Shown: positions 1-5,160 of the stretch, one piece after another
Position numbering within the stretch: the first letter of the stretch is position 1
Layout of the letters: each line of letters opens with the position of its first letter
Origin: Vulcanimicrobiota bacterium
GTDB lineage: Bacteria; Vulcanimicrobiota; Vulcanimicrobiia; Vulcanimicrobiales; Vulcanimicrobiaceae
Direction: 5' to 3'
Length of the DNA: 5,160 nt
NCBI GenBank assembly: GCA_019245995.1
Contig: JAFAQW010000282.1
Location: 1-5,160 of the forward strand
Position numbers and translations under genes: made by a program
Notes under the pieces: model-generated
Databases searched by the model: none
Told to the model about the DNA's origin: nothing
What the model saw: only the letters and a program-made list of their open reading frames with translations

Positions 1-1000
1 CCAAGGCGTAAATGGGAAAGGCGAGGATGAAGATGAACGCGACGCCGGTTATATACACCGGCCGCCGGCCGAGCCGATCGGAGAGCCACCCTCCGAGAGC
101 ATTGGCGAAAAGTCCCACGGCGCTTCCCACCAAGTTTGCGGTAAAGAATATCTGGGGGTTCAGCTTCAACACGGAGCGGGGGCCGGCGCCATAACTCACC
201 GTCTGCGTCGTCACGAGATAGAAGCCGCCGTTAATCACGAAGAAGGAGCCGCCGGCGAGCAACACGGTCTTCCAATGGTTTCGAAGAACGACCGCGAGCG
301 GCGCCGCAAGGATTTGCCCCATGGTCTTCACGCGCTCGAACGCCGGCGTTTCGGCGATGCTCAGGCGCACCACCAAACCGATTGCGACGAGAACGACGCT
401 CAGCAGAAACGGAATGCGCCAGCCTATGGCGAGCAACGCCGCCGTGCCGTTGGCACCGGCCGAATAATGCGCCGTGACGCTCTGGAAAACGAGGCTGGCA
501 AAAATCAAACCCAGCGGGACGCCCATCTGGGGGAAACTCGCGAGAACGCCCTTGAACCGCGGCTGGGCGTGCTCGGTCGCCATCAGCACCGCGCCGCCCC
601 ACTCCCCGCCCACGGCAACGCCCTGGCATAAGCGCAACGCCACGAGCAGCAATGGCGCCCAAACTCCGATTCGCGCATACGTCGGAAGCAGTCCCACGAG
701 AAACGTCGCCACGCCCATGATCGTCAACGTGACGACGAGCATGGCTTTGCGCCCCAGCTTGTCGCCGAAGTGCCCGAAGACGACGCCACCGAGCGGCCTG
801 CCGAGAAAACCAACCCAAAACACGCCGTACGATGCCAGTTGACCGACGAACGGATCGGACTTCGGAAAGAAGAGCGCCGGAAAAACGAGCGCCGCCGCGT
901 AGCCGTAGACGTAGAAATCGTACCATTCGATCGACGTGCCGATCAGCGCCGCGGCTGCGACCAACAGGCCCGGCGAGCGGTTCTCGGTGGCTGCGCTCAT
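1..1000 (-). CDS. MHS-type major facilitator superfamily transporter, 3'-truncated by the window edge
   Basis: This is the first 333 residues of an inner-membrane proton symporter; the family is usually about 420-450 residues, so roughly the last quarter lies outside the window. Reading the minus strand from the ATG at 1000-998 gives an unbroken frame. Family hallmarks are visible in order: GTSIEWYDFYVYG at residues 21-33 in the first membrane segment; the loop 2-3 MFS motif A, GHFGDKLGRK, at 76-85; RLCQGVAVGGEWGGA at 123-137 in the fourth segment, typical of MHS transporters; IAETPAF at 215-221 after the sixth segment; and the second motif A copy, SDRLGRRP, at 307-314. Known MHS members carry shikimate, alpha-ketoglutarate, proline/betaine or citrate with protons; the substrate here cannot be read from sequence. 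A weak GCAGG precedes the ATG. The gene is divergent from the glycosyltransferase, with no evident functional link. Confidence 0.93.
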   Translation of the reverse strand, partial: MSAATENRSPGLLVAAAALIGTSIEWYDFYVYGYAAALVFPALFFPKSDPFVGQLASYGVFWVGFLGRPLGGVVFGHFGDKLGRKAMLVVTLTIMGVATFLVGLLPTYARIGVWAPLLLVALRLCQGVAVGGEWGGAVLMATEHAQPRFKGVLASFPQMGVPLGLIFASLVFQSVTAHYSAGANGTAALLAIGWRIPFLLSVVLVAIGLVVRLSIAETPAFERVKTMGQILAAPLAVVLRNHWKTVLLAGGSFFVINGGFYLVTTQTVSYGAGPRSVLKLNPQIFFTANLVGSAVGLFANALGGWLSDRLGRRPVYITGVAFIFILAFPIYAL

Positions 1001-1084
1001 CCGTGATGCCTGCGAATTTCGCTATCGTTGTCCCTGCGGCGGAAGGTATCTTACGCCCCTCACGGCTTAGGTTCCGCAGACTTC
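1001..1084. promoter_or_regulatory. Divergent intergenic region between transporter and glycosyltransferase
   Basis: These 84 bases separate two divergently transcribed genes, so both promoters should lie here or just inside the coding starts. On the plus strand TATCTT at 1047-1052 is a possible -10 element, but no convincing -35 lies 16-18 bases upstream (the sequence there is TCGTTG). No strong inverted repeat or operator is visible. The assignment rests on gene layout rather than on a clear motif. Confidence 0.3.
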
Positions 1085-2641
1085 ATGGCGTTCAAAGCCT
1101 GCTGGGTGCCGTTTGCGCTCGCCGCTATTGTGTTGCTCGGCGGAGCGTTACGCCTGTACGACATCGGCGGCGTTCCAACCGAGTTGGACGCCGACGAGAT
1201 CGATCTGTACAACTCCGCCCACAGCATCGTAACGACCGGCCGCGATCTCGACGGTACGCTGCTCCCATTCTTGTACTCGCCCGTGACGCGGAACCCGCCG
1301 GTGTACGCAGTGGCCGCCTACGGGTCGAGCGTGGTCTTCGGGCGCACCGCGCTCGGCTTGCGGCTCCCCGCCGCGCTCTTTGGATTGATCGCGATACTGC
1401 TGGTGTACGGGATCGCGCGCGAGCTCACGGGTCGAAGCGACATCGCGCTGATCGCTGCGCTGTTGATGGCGACGCAGCCGATCTTCGTGCTCTTCGCGCG
1501 CGTGGGTTGGGAACCGGCATCCGAGCTGCCGTTCTTGCTCGGCGGCGCGTATCTGCTGCTGCGCGGGCTGCGTGCCCCGGCGATCGCGGTACCGCCGATC
1601 CTTGCCGCGTCGTTTCTGCTCGGCCTGAGCGCGTATACGTACATGGCCGCGTGGTTCTATGCGGTGGTGCTCGGGGGCGCGCTCGTCGCGTTCAATCTGC
1701 CCCGTTTTGCGTCGTGGCGCGGCTTGCTCACGGTACTGTCGGCGTGCCTACTATGGTTGCTTGTCGCAGCGCCGGCGCTGTGGATGTGGTTCCTCGACAA
1801 GCACACCGTTTCTCACACCCTCGGAATGGCCACGTTCACCGGCGGATTTTCGCCCGGCGCGCTCCAAACGTTTTTCTTAAACTACGGCGCGCACTTCCAT
1901 TGGTCGTACTTGGTGACGACGGGAGATCCGAAGGCCGGGATCACGTGGCGCTATCTCAACGGCGTCGGCGCGTTCTTCGGGTGGGTCGTCGTGCTGGCCG
2001 CGCTCGGGTGCGTTGCGAGCGTGCGGTACATTCGGCCGCCGTGGGCATTGGCGTGGACGTTGCTGTGGCTGGCCGCCTATCCGCTCGGCGGCGCCCTCAC
2101 CAACCAGGGCATACCGGGAACGCCGAACGCGCCGCGCACGCTCGCCGGCGCGCCCGTCTTCTGCATTCTCGCCGCGGTCGGCATTGCGTTACTTTTCGAT
2201 TGGGCCGCGGCGCTGCGACGGCCGCGCGTCGCTCGCGCCGCACGCATCGGCGCGGGTCTCTTTTTTGCGGCCGGCGTGCTGTTTTCGACGATTTACTTCG
2301 CGCGGTTCTACTTCACGCGGTACGTCCACCAAAGCTCGAACGCGTGGTTTTCCGGGACGCGCGCTCTCTTCGCCGCCATCCGCGAGAATCGCAACAACTA
2401 TCGTCGCGTTTGCTTCGACGTTCGGCCGGCGTGGTATCCGTTGCCCACGTTCACGCGCTTTTATCTCGAGGGCGTTCCTCTCGTCGTCGTCAACGGCATC
2501 CACGACCCCAGTTGCTCTCTCCGCGGCACGCTCGCGGCCGTGGACGGCGATGAGAGGTTCACGCGCGCCGGCTTCCGCATACTCGCCGCCGTTGATGACG
2601 TCGACGGCAATCGCTTCGCGACGCTCAGCGGCTACCGGTGA
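1085..2641 (+). CDS. GT-C fold membrane glycosyltransferase (PMT/ArnT-like, GT39-related)
   Basis: A 518-residue polytopic membrane protein predicted to transfer a sugar from a lipid-phosphate donor onto an acceptor on the outer face of the membrane. The first membrane segment spans about residues 9-27. It is followed by the extracytoplasmic loop PTELDADEIDLY (31-42), whose Asp-Glu pair (37-38) matches the catalytic/metal-binding position of the PMT_2/ArnT superfamily. RNPPVY (69-74) and GLRLPAALFG (91-100) are further family-like features. About ten more hydrophobic segments follow to about residue 407, then a soluble C-terminal domain of about 110 residues. The length suits the family. I chose the ATG at 1085 because it sits directly before the hydrophobic segment; an in-frame TTG at 1028 would add 19 residues. 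No strong Shine-Dalgarno precedes 1085 (TTAGG at 1067-1071 is far). The acceptor and sugar are unknown. The downstream exonuclease is 10 bases away and probably in the same operon. Confidence 0.85.
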   Translation: MAFKACWVPFALAAIVLLGGALRLYDIGGVPTELDADEIDLYNSAHSIVTTGRDLDGTLLPFLYSPVTRNPPVYAVAAYGSSVVFGRTALGLRLPAALFGLIAILLVYGIARELTGRSDIALIAALLMATQPIFVLFARVGWEPASELPFLLGGAYLLLRGLRAPAIAVPPILAASFLLGLSAYTYMAAWFYAVVLGGALVAFNLPRFASWRGLLTVLSACLLWLLVAAPALWMWFLDKHTVSHTLGMATFTGGFSPGALQTFFLNYGAHFHWSYLVTTGDPKAGITWRYLNGVGAFFGWVVVLAALGCVASVRYIRPPWALAWTLLWLAAYPLGGALTNQGIPGTPNAPRTLAGAPVFCILAAVGIALLFDWAAALRRPRVARAARIGAGLFFAAGVLFSTIYFARFYFTRYVHQSSNAWFSGTRALFAAIRENRNNYRRVCFDVRPAWYPLPTFTRFYLEGVPLVVVNGIHDPSCSLRGTLAAVDGDERFTRAGFRILAAVDDVDGNRFATLSGYR

Positions 2642-2643
2642 GG
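2637..2643 (+). promoter_or_regulatory. Shine-Dalgarno overlapping the glycosyltransferase stop
   Basis: GGTGAGG spans the TGA stop at 2639-2641 and ends 8 bases before the GTG at 2652. It decides that start over a second in-frame GTG at 2658, which would be 14 bases away. Its overlap with the upstream stop suggests translational coupling. Confidence 0.6.
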
Positions 2644-2651
2644 TTTCGAAA

Positions 2652-3512
2652 GTGGCCGTGACCGTTCATCTGATCGACGGGACGTACGAACTCTTCCGTC
2701 ATTTCTATGGATTGCGCCGCTTCAACAGCGGGAAAGACCGCTTATTTGGTGCGGTCGTCCGCGTGCTCAACACGTTGCTGCAAATGCTCGATGAAGGTGC
2801 GACGCACGTAGGCGTCGCGACCGATCACGTCATCGAATCCTTTCGCAACGAACTGTGGAGCGGATACAAGACCGGAGAGGGCATCGATCCTGCGCTGCGC
2901 GCGCAGTTCGAACCGCTCGAGGACGCGCTGCGCCTCATGGGCGTTGCCGTTTGGGCGATGGTCGAGCTCGAAGCCGACGACGCCTTGGCGTCGGCGGCGG
3001 CTATCGCGTCGCGCGACACTCGGGTACAGAGAGTCTGCATCTGGACGCCGGACAAGGATCTGGCGCAAAGCGTGCGCGCTGATCGCATCGTGCAGGTCGA
3101 CCGCAGGAGCAGGCTGGTGCGGGACGCCGAGGGCGTCCGAGCAAAGTTTGGCGTGAATCCCGAGTTCATCCCCGACTATCTGGCGCTCGTGGGCGACGCC
3201 GCCGACGGCTATCCGGGGATCGGCGGCATCGGTCCGAAAGGAGCGGCGGCGCTCATCGCGCGATACGGAGCGATCGAACGATTCCCGCCCACGGTGCTCG
3301 GCGAGCGTCAAATGCTCGCGTTATTGTTTAAGAGATTGGCGACCCTTCGAACCGACGCCAACCTTTTTGCAAACGTCGACGAGCTGCGATGGCGTGGGCC
3401 GACCGAAGAATTTGCGGCCCTGTGCGAGCGATTGCAAGCCCCGACCTTGCCGGCGCGCGCGACGAACGCCGCCGCCCGGGTCGCCGCGTCAACAGCGGAC
3501 CCGCGGAATTAG
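2652..3512 (+). CDS. Stand-alone 5'-3' exonuclease / flap endonuclease (Pol I N-terminal type)
   Basis: A 286-residue nuclease resembling the N-terminal 5'-nuclease domain of DNA polymerase I, with no room for proofreading or polymerase domains. Such enzymes cut 5' flaps and RNA primers during replication and repair in the cytoplasm. Acidic residues matching the two-metal ligand set of the family are all present: D9 (HLIDGTYELFR), D58 (VATDH), E107/D109/D110 (ELEADDALA), D134/D136 (TPDKDLAQ) and D182/D185 (GDAADGYPG). The helix-3-turn-helix DNA-binding motif is GIGGIGPKGAAALI at 189-202. The arch region keeps R16, Y72 and K73 but reads GYKTGEGIDP where Pol I has YKSHRPPMP, so the second basic residue is missing. 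I recall this GYKTGEG form from stand-alone homologues in actinobacteria and Chloroflexi, but cannot check it. The last 20 or so residues are Ala-rich and probably disordered. The gene follows the glycosyltransferase by 10 bases, and its stop overlaps the convergent secreted-protein stop. Confidence 0.9.
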   Translation: MAVTVHLIDGTYELFRHFYGLRRFNSGKDRLFGAVVRVLNTLLQMLDEGATHVGVATDHVIESFRNELWSGYKTGEGIDPALRAQFEPLEDALRLMGVAVWAMVELEADDALASAAAIASRDTRVQRVCIWTPDKDLAQSVRADRIVQVDRRSRLVRDAEGVRAKFGVNPEFIPDYLALVGDAADGYPGIGGIGPKGAAALIARYGAIERFPPTVLGERQMLALLFKRLATLRTDANLFANVDELRWRGPTEEFAALCERLQAPTLPARATNAAARVAASTADPRN

Positions 3513-3934
3513 CAGCCGCCCTTCGCGCCGAACGCCAAAGCGCCGGACTGGAAGTTTTCGCCACCGTAAACCTCTTCGTACACCCCCCCGGTGAGCCGGC
3601 GCGTCGCCGGAGCGATGAAGAGCAGGCCGGCATTCTGACCGTAACCCTGCGCTTGGATCGTCGCGACAAAAAGATCGTTGACCACCAAGAACGTGCCGTA
3701 GGTAAAGCGTTCGGTGCCGATCGTGAGCGTGGCAAAGCCGCTGGGGGTCAACGTCAAGCACCCCGTAAAGCCGCCGTTTTTCGTGCCGGTGACGGTCACC
3801 GGAAAGTTTCCGCTGTAGCTGCGAGCGGTGGGTTCCATGATAAATCCCCGCGCCATGGCGGGCGCCGGCGAGGCCACGACGGTGAGGGTCGTGACGGCGG
3901 CCAGCGAGACCAAGAAAGCCTTGGGAAAGCGCAT
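3509..3934 (-). CDS. Small secreted protein of unknown function
   Basis: I do not recognise a family. The 141-residue product starts with a clear Sec signal peptide: a short basic N-region (MRFPK), a hydrophobic core at about residues 7-21, and a likely signal peptidase I site after APA (24-26) or AMA (26-28). The mature part of about 113 residues is rich in Gly, Thr, Phe and Tyr with alternating hydrophobic/polar runs, suggesting a small beta-sandwich or beta-barrel. It contains only two cysteines, C59 and the C-terminal C141, which could form a disulphide tying the end of the chain back to the body. An excellent Shine-Dalgarno (GGAGGA) lies 9 bases before the ATG, supporting a real gene. 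Its TAA stop overlaps the exonuclease TAG on the opposite strand. It diverges from the propeller lipoprotein, another exported protein. It could be periplasmic or extracellular. Confidence 0.75.
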   Translation of the reverse strand: MRFPKAFLVSLAAVTTLTVVASPAPAMARGFIMEPTARSYSGNFPVTVTGTKNGGFTGCLTLTPSGFATLTIGTERFTYGTFLVVNDLFVATIQAQGYGQNAGLLFIAPATRRLTGGVYEEVYGGENFQSGALAFGAKGGC

Positions 3935-3943
3935 CGGTATTCG

Positions 3944-3949
3944 TCCTCC
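3944..3949 (-). promoter_or_regulatory. Strong Shine-Dalgarno of the small secreted protein
   Basis: The plus strand reads TCCTCC, so the transcript has GGAGGA, 9 bases before the ATG at 3934-3932. It is one of the two best ribosome binding sites in the window and fixes the start. Confidence 0.7.
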
Positions 3950-4010
3950 AGCGGTGATTGTGAGATGCGCTCTAGTCTGATCTCCATTGATGAAAAAAGA
4001 CTAAAGACCC

Positions 4011-4026
4011 GGCGCCGCGCGGCGCC
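4011..4026. repeat. Perfect 16-base GC palindrome
   Basis: GGCGCCGCGCGGCGCC is its own reverse complement and could fold as a 6-bp stem with a GCGC loop. Read on the minus strand, it is followed by GGGTCTTTAGTCTTTTTT, a layout like an intrinsic terminator or attenuator ahead of the small secreted protein gene. The T-run begins about 12 bases after the stem, further than in classical terminators, so this reading is uncertain. A protein-binding site is the alternative. Confidence 0.5.
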
Positions 4027-4057
4027 ATCGCTGGGCTTGGCAAATGAGCGCGATCAA

Positions 4058-4078
4058 TATGGGGGGTTCACCCCCATA
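4058..4078. promoter_or_regulatory. Perfect 8-bp inverted repeat, candidate operator
   Basis: Left arm TATGGGGG (4058-4065), 5-base spacer GTTCA, right arm CCCCCATA (4071-4078). It lies in the gap between two divergent exported-protein genes, 22 bases upstream of a possible -10 element for the lipoprotein gene. A dimeric regulator site or an RNA hairpin would both fit; the repeat itself is directly visible, the role is inferred. Confidence 0.4.
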
Positions 4079-4099
4079 CTTCGGCGCGGCCGGGTTTCG

Positions 4100-4105
4100 T
4101 ATAGT
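4100..4105 (+). promoter_or_regulatory. Possible -10 element of the lipoprotein gene
   Basis: TATAGT differs from the sigma-70 consensus TATAAT at one base. The region 17 bases upstream (TACTTC) is a poor -35, so recognition might need an activator or another sigma factor. If used, transcription would begin near 4112, giving a leader of roughly 37 bases. Confidence 0.3.
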
Positions 4106-4113
4106 CGTGGGGG

Positions 4114-4132
4114 CGGGCGGCTTTTGCGCCCG
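4114..4132 (+). repeat. Leader hairpin just upstream of the lipoprotein ribosome binding site
   Basis: CGGGCG (4114-4119) pairs with CGCCCG (4127-4132) around a 7-base GCTTTTG loop. It would lie at the 5' end of the inferred transcript and end 3 bases before the Shine-Dalgarno, so it could stabilise the mRNA or influence ribosome access. Confidence 0.35.
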
Positions 4133-4135
4133 AGT

Positions 4136-4141
4136 AAGGAG
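4136..4141 (+). promoter_or_regulatory. Shine-Dalgarno deciding the lipoprotein start
   Basis: AAGGAG ends 7 bases before the ATG at 4149. This, with the signal peptide beginning right there, rules out the upstream in-frame ATG at 4044, which would put 35 extra residues before the signal sequence. Confidence 0.75.
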
Positions 4142-4148
4142 CACATCC

Positions 4149-5078
4149 ATGAGAGTCGTACTGGCACTTGCAGCGGGCGCGTGCGTCGCCGCCTGTTCGG
4201 CACAAGGCGCCGTGCCCTCGGGACCGCTGGCCGGCGCCGCGGCGCCGACGACGTGGACGACCCCGTTGCAGCGCGCCGCCGCCTGCGATCCCACACCGAA
4301 AACCTGGACCGGGATGTACGTCGCCAACGATGCCGGCGGCGACGTGGTACGATTCACGCCTCCTTATACGGGCAGGCCGCAAAGCTTGGCTTCAGTTGCA
4401 AATCCCGTGGCCGTCGCCTTCGACACGAAGAAGAACCTCTTCGTTACGGCGTTCTATGCCCAGAGCGTCCTGGAATTCGCTCCGCCGTATACGGGCAGCC
4501 CGATTGCGGCGACCACCGTCACCTTGAGCAACCCGTACGGCATCGCGCTGGACGACCACAACAACCTCTTCATCGCCGATTTCGGCAACAGTCGCGTCGT
4601 CGAAGTGGCCCCACCCTATACGGGCAGTGCCAAGGCAATCATCACCAACGGGATCAGCGCGCCGAACGGTCTCGCCTTCGATCCCGAATGCCACTTGTTC
4701 GTAACCAACCAAGGCACCAATAACTTCACCGAGTACGCCCCGCCATATACCAAGGCGCCCATCGCGACCGGCGGCAAGGGTTATCTCGCCAATCCGACCG
4801 GCCTTGCGATTTGGAAGAAAAACGCCTACGTCGACGACTTCAAGAGCGGACGAGTGCTGGTCTTCGCGCCTCCCTACAAAGGAAAACCGGTCCTGACCAT
4901 CGCGACAGGCGCTTCCACCGCGCCGTACGGTATTGCGTTCAACGCTGCCGGTGATCTTTTTGTGGGTCTTTACTCAGCTAGTGAGGTCGTCGAGTACGCG
5001 CCGCCGTATACCGGAAATCCCATTACGACAATGATGTACCTCGCTTTGCCCGCCGGCATCGCGGTCGGCCCGAAGTGA
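4149..5078 (+). CDS. Lipoprotein with six APPYTG-type repeats, predicted six-bladed NHL-like beta-propeller
   Basis: A 309-residue exported protein. The short signal sequence has a hydrophobic core at residues 3-15 and a lipobox VAAC with Cys16 as the likely lipidated residue (Cys12 is a weaker alternative). A low-complexity Ala/Pro/Thr linker follows to about residue 50. From residue 56 to the end there are six repeats of 41-44 residues, each pairing a strand such as NLFVTAFYAQ or NLFIADFGNSR with a turn centred on F/Y-APPYTG (Pro-Pro-Tyr at 71, 112, 155, 198, 241 and 285), then a strand like NPYGIALD. This is the NHL/SMP-30-type propeller pattern. The first unit lacks the NPxGIA strand and the C-terminus ends in one (LPAGIAVGPK), so the ends would close one blade. 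It probably acts on the cell surface or in the periplasm. No catalytic residues are recognisable, so a binding or scaffold role is as likely as an enzymatic one. Extra cysteines are C46 and C181. Confidence 0.82.
   Translation: MRVVLALAAGACVAACSAQGAVPSGPLAGAAAPTTWTTPLQRAAACDPTPKTWTGMYVANDAGGDVVRFTPPYTGRPQSLASVANPVAVAFDTKKNLFVTAFYAQSVLEFAPPYTGSPIAATTVTLSNPYGIALDDHNNLFIADFGNSRVVEVAPPYTGSAKAIITNGISAPNGLAFDPECHLFVTNQGTNNFTEYAPPYTKAPIATGGKGYLANPTGLAIWKKNAYVDDFKSGRVLVFAPPYKGKPVLTIATGASTAPYGIAFNAAGDLFVGLYSASEVVEYAPPYTGNPITTMMYLALPAGIAVGPK
4314..5075 (+). repeat. Six protein-level tandem repeats (about 41-44 codons each)
   Basis: The Pro-Pro-Tyr cores start at 4359, 4482, 4611, 4740, 4869 and 5001, spaced 123, 129, 129, 129 and 132 bases. 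Conservation is at the protein level only. The two proline codons read cct-cct, ccg-ccg, cca-ccc, ccg-cca, cct-ccc and ccg-ccg, and the repeat bodies differ widely. This points to old duplications kept by selection rather than recent DNA expansion. Confidence 0.8.
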
Positions 5079-5102
5079 CAAGAGCTGCTACCGAGACATT
5101 GC

Positions 5103-5160
5103 ATGCGTAATACAAAGCTAAAAGCCTCTGCGATTGTAGCGCTCGCCCTCATCTGGCTCT
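5103..5160 (+). CDS. Start of a putative exported protein, cut by the window edge
   Basis: An ATG 24 bases after the lipoprotein stop opens a frame that runs to the edge. The 19 visible residues read MRNTKLKASAIVALALIWL: a basic N-region with Arg2, Lys5 and Lys7, followed by a hydrophobic stretch, as in a Sec signal peptide or a first membrane segment. Only a weak GAGA lies upstream. The short gap and same strand suggest an operon with the propeller lipoprotein. The identity cannot be told from so little sequence. Confidence 0.5.
   Translation, partial: MRNTKLKASAIVALALIWL

Noticed and set aside
231..926. A 231-residue minus-strand ORF in another frame
   Set aside because: It is very Arg-rich with no membrane pattern or motif and lies wholly inside the transporter gene, whose own minus-strand frame shows all MHS signatures. 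It is a GC-rich shadow.
1028..1084. A TTG start at 1028 for the glycosyltransferase
   Set aside because: It would add 19 residues with several basic ones before the first membrane segment, has no good ribosome binding site, and would use up most of the divergent promoter gap. It is not fully excluded.
832..2553. A 573-residue plus-strand ORF covering most of the glycosyltransferase
   Set aside because: The translation is dominated by Arg and Ala with no domain pattern; the overlapping frame encodes a coherent membrane protein with the Asp-Glu motif.
2013..2651. An N-terminal extension of the exonuclease by 213 residues
   Set aside because: This stretch is an Arg/Ser-rich shadow of the glycosyltransferase. 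The exonuclease domain starts exactly at the GTG at 2652, which has its own Shine-Dalgarno.
2742..3311. A 189-residue minus-strand ORF opposite the exonuclease
   Set aside because: It has no recognisable motif and lies under a gene whose full catalytic residue set is intact.
4044..4148. An ATG at 4044 as the lipoprotein start
   Set aside because: It would bury the signal sequence and lipobox 35 residues inside the protein, and run through two inverted repeats; AAGGAG 7 bases before 4149 clearly marks the real start.
3389..4723. A 444-residue plus-strand ORF crossing three genes
   Set aside because: It is antisense to the secreted protein and out of frame with both the exonuclease and the lipoprotein; its composition is that of a random GC-rich frame.
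4359..5009. A CRISPR-like or DNA tandem repeat array
   Set aside because: The regular 123-132 base spacing comes from protein repeats; the DNA copies differ at many synonymous positions and there are no constant repeats with unique spacers.

Overview
The window looks like chromosomal DNA from a GC-rich bacterium. My best guess is an uncultivated soil-type lineage such as Candidatus Eremiobacterota (WPS-2/Vulcanimicrobiota). The main reason is the lipoprotein at the right end, built from 'APPYTG' repeats, a style of protein I associate with that phylum. This is inference from memory, not a search. I see no tRNA, rRNA, CRISPR array, transposase, integrase or attachment site.

Left part (1-2641): a divergent pair. 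On the minus strand, running off the left edge, is a major facilitator transporter of the metabolite:H+ symporter (MHS) type. Its correct frame is open from 1000 to the window edge. An 84-base gap separates it from a plus-strand integral-membrane glycosyltransferase of the GT-C/PMT (ArnT-like) superfamily.

Middle (2642-3512): ten bases after the glycosyltransferase stop is a stand-alone 5'-3' exonuclease (FEN/Pol I N-terminal type). Its GTG start is preceded by a Shine-Dalgarno sequence that overlaps the glycosyltransferase stop codon, so the two genes are probably co-transcribed and translationally coupled. All nine expected acidic metal-ligand positions are present, but the helical-arch region is non-canonical.

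Right part (3509-5160): a small secreted protein of unknown function on the minus strand has its stop codon overlapping that of the exonuclease. It is divergent from a lipoprotein predicted to fold as a six-bladed NHL-like beta-propeller. The 214-base gap between these two genes holds three inverted repeats and a possible -10 element. A further ORF with a signal-peptide-like start begins 24 bases after the propeller gene and runs off the right edge.

The gene content is mostly ordinary. The parts least explained by known families are the repeat lipoprotein with its apparent velcro closure, the palindrome-rich gap upstream of it, the unassigned small secreted protein, and the glycosyltransferase-exonuclease pairing.
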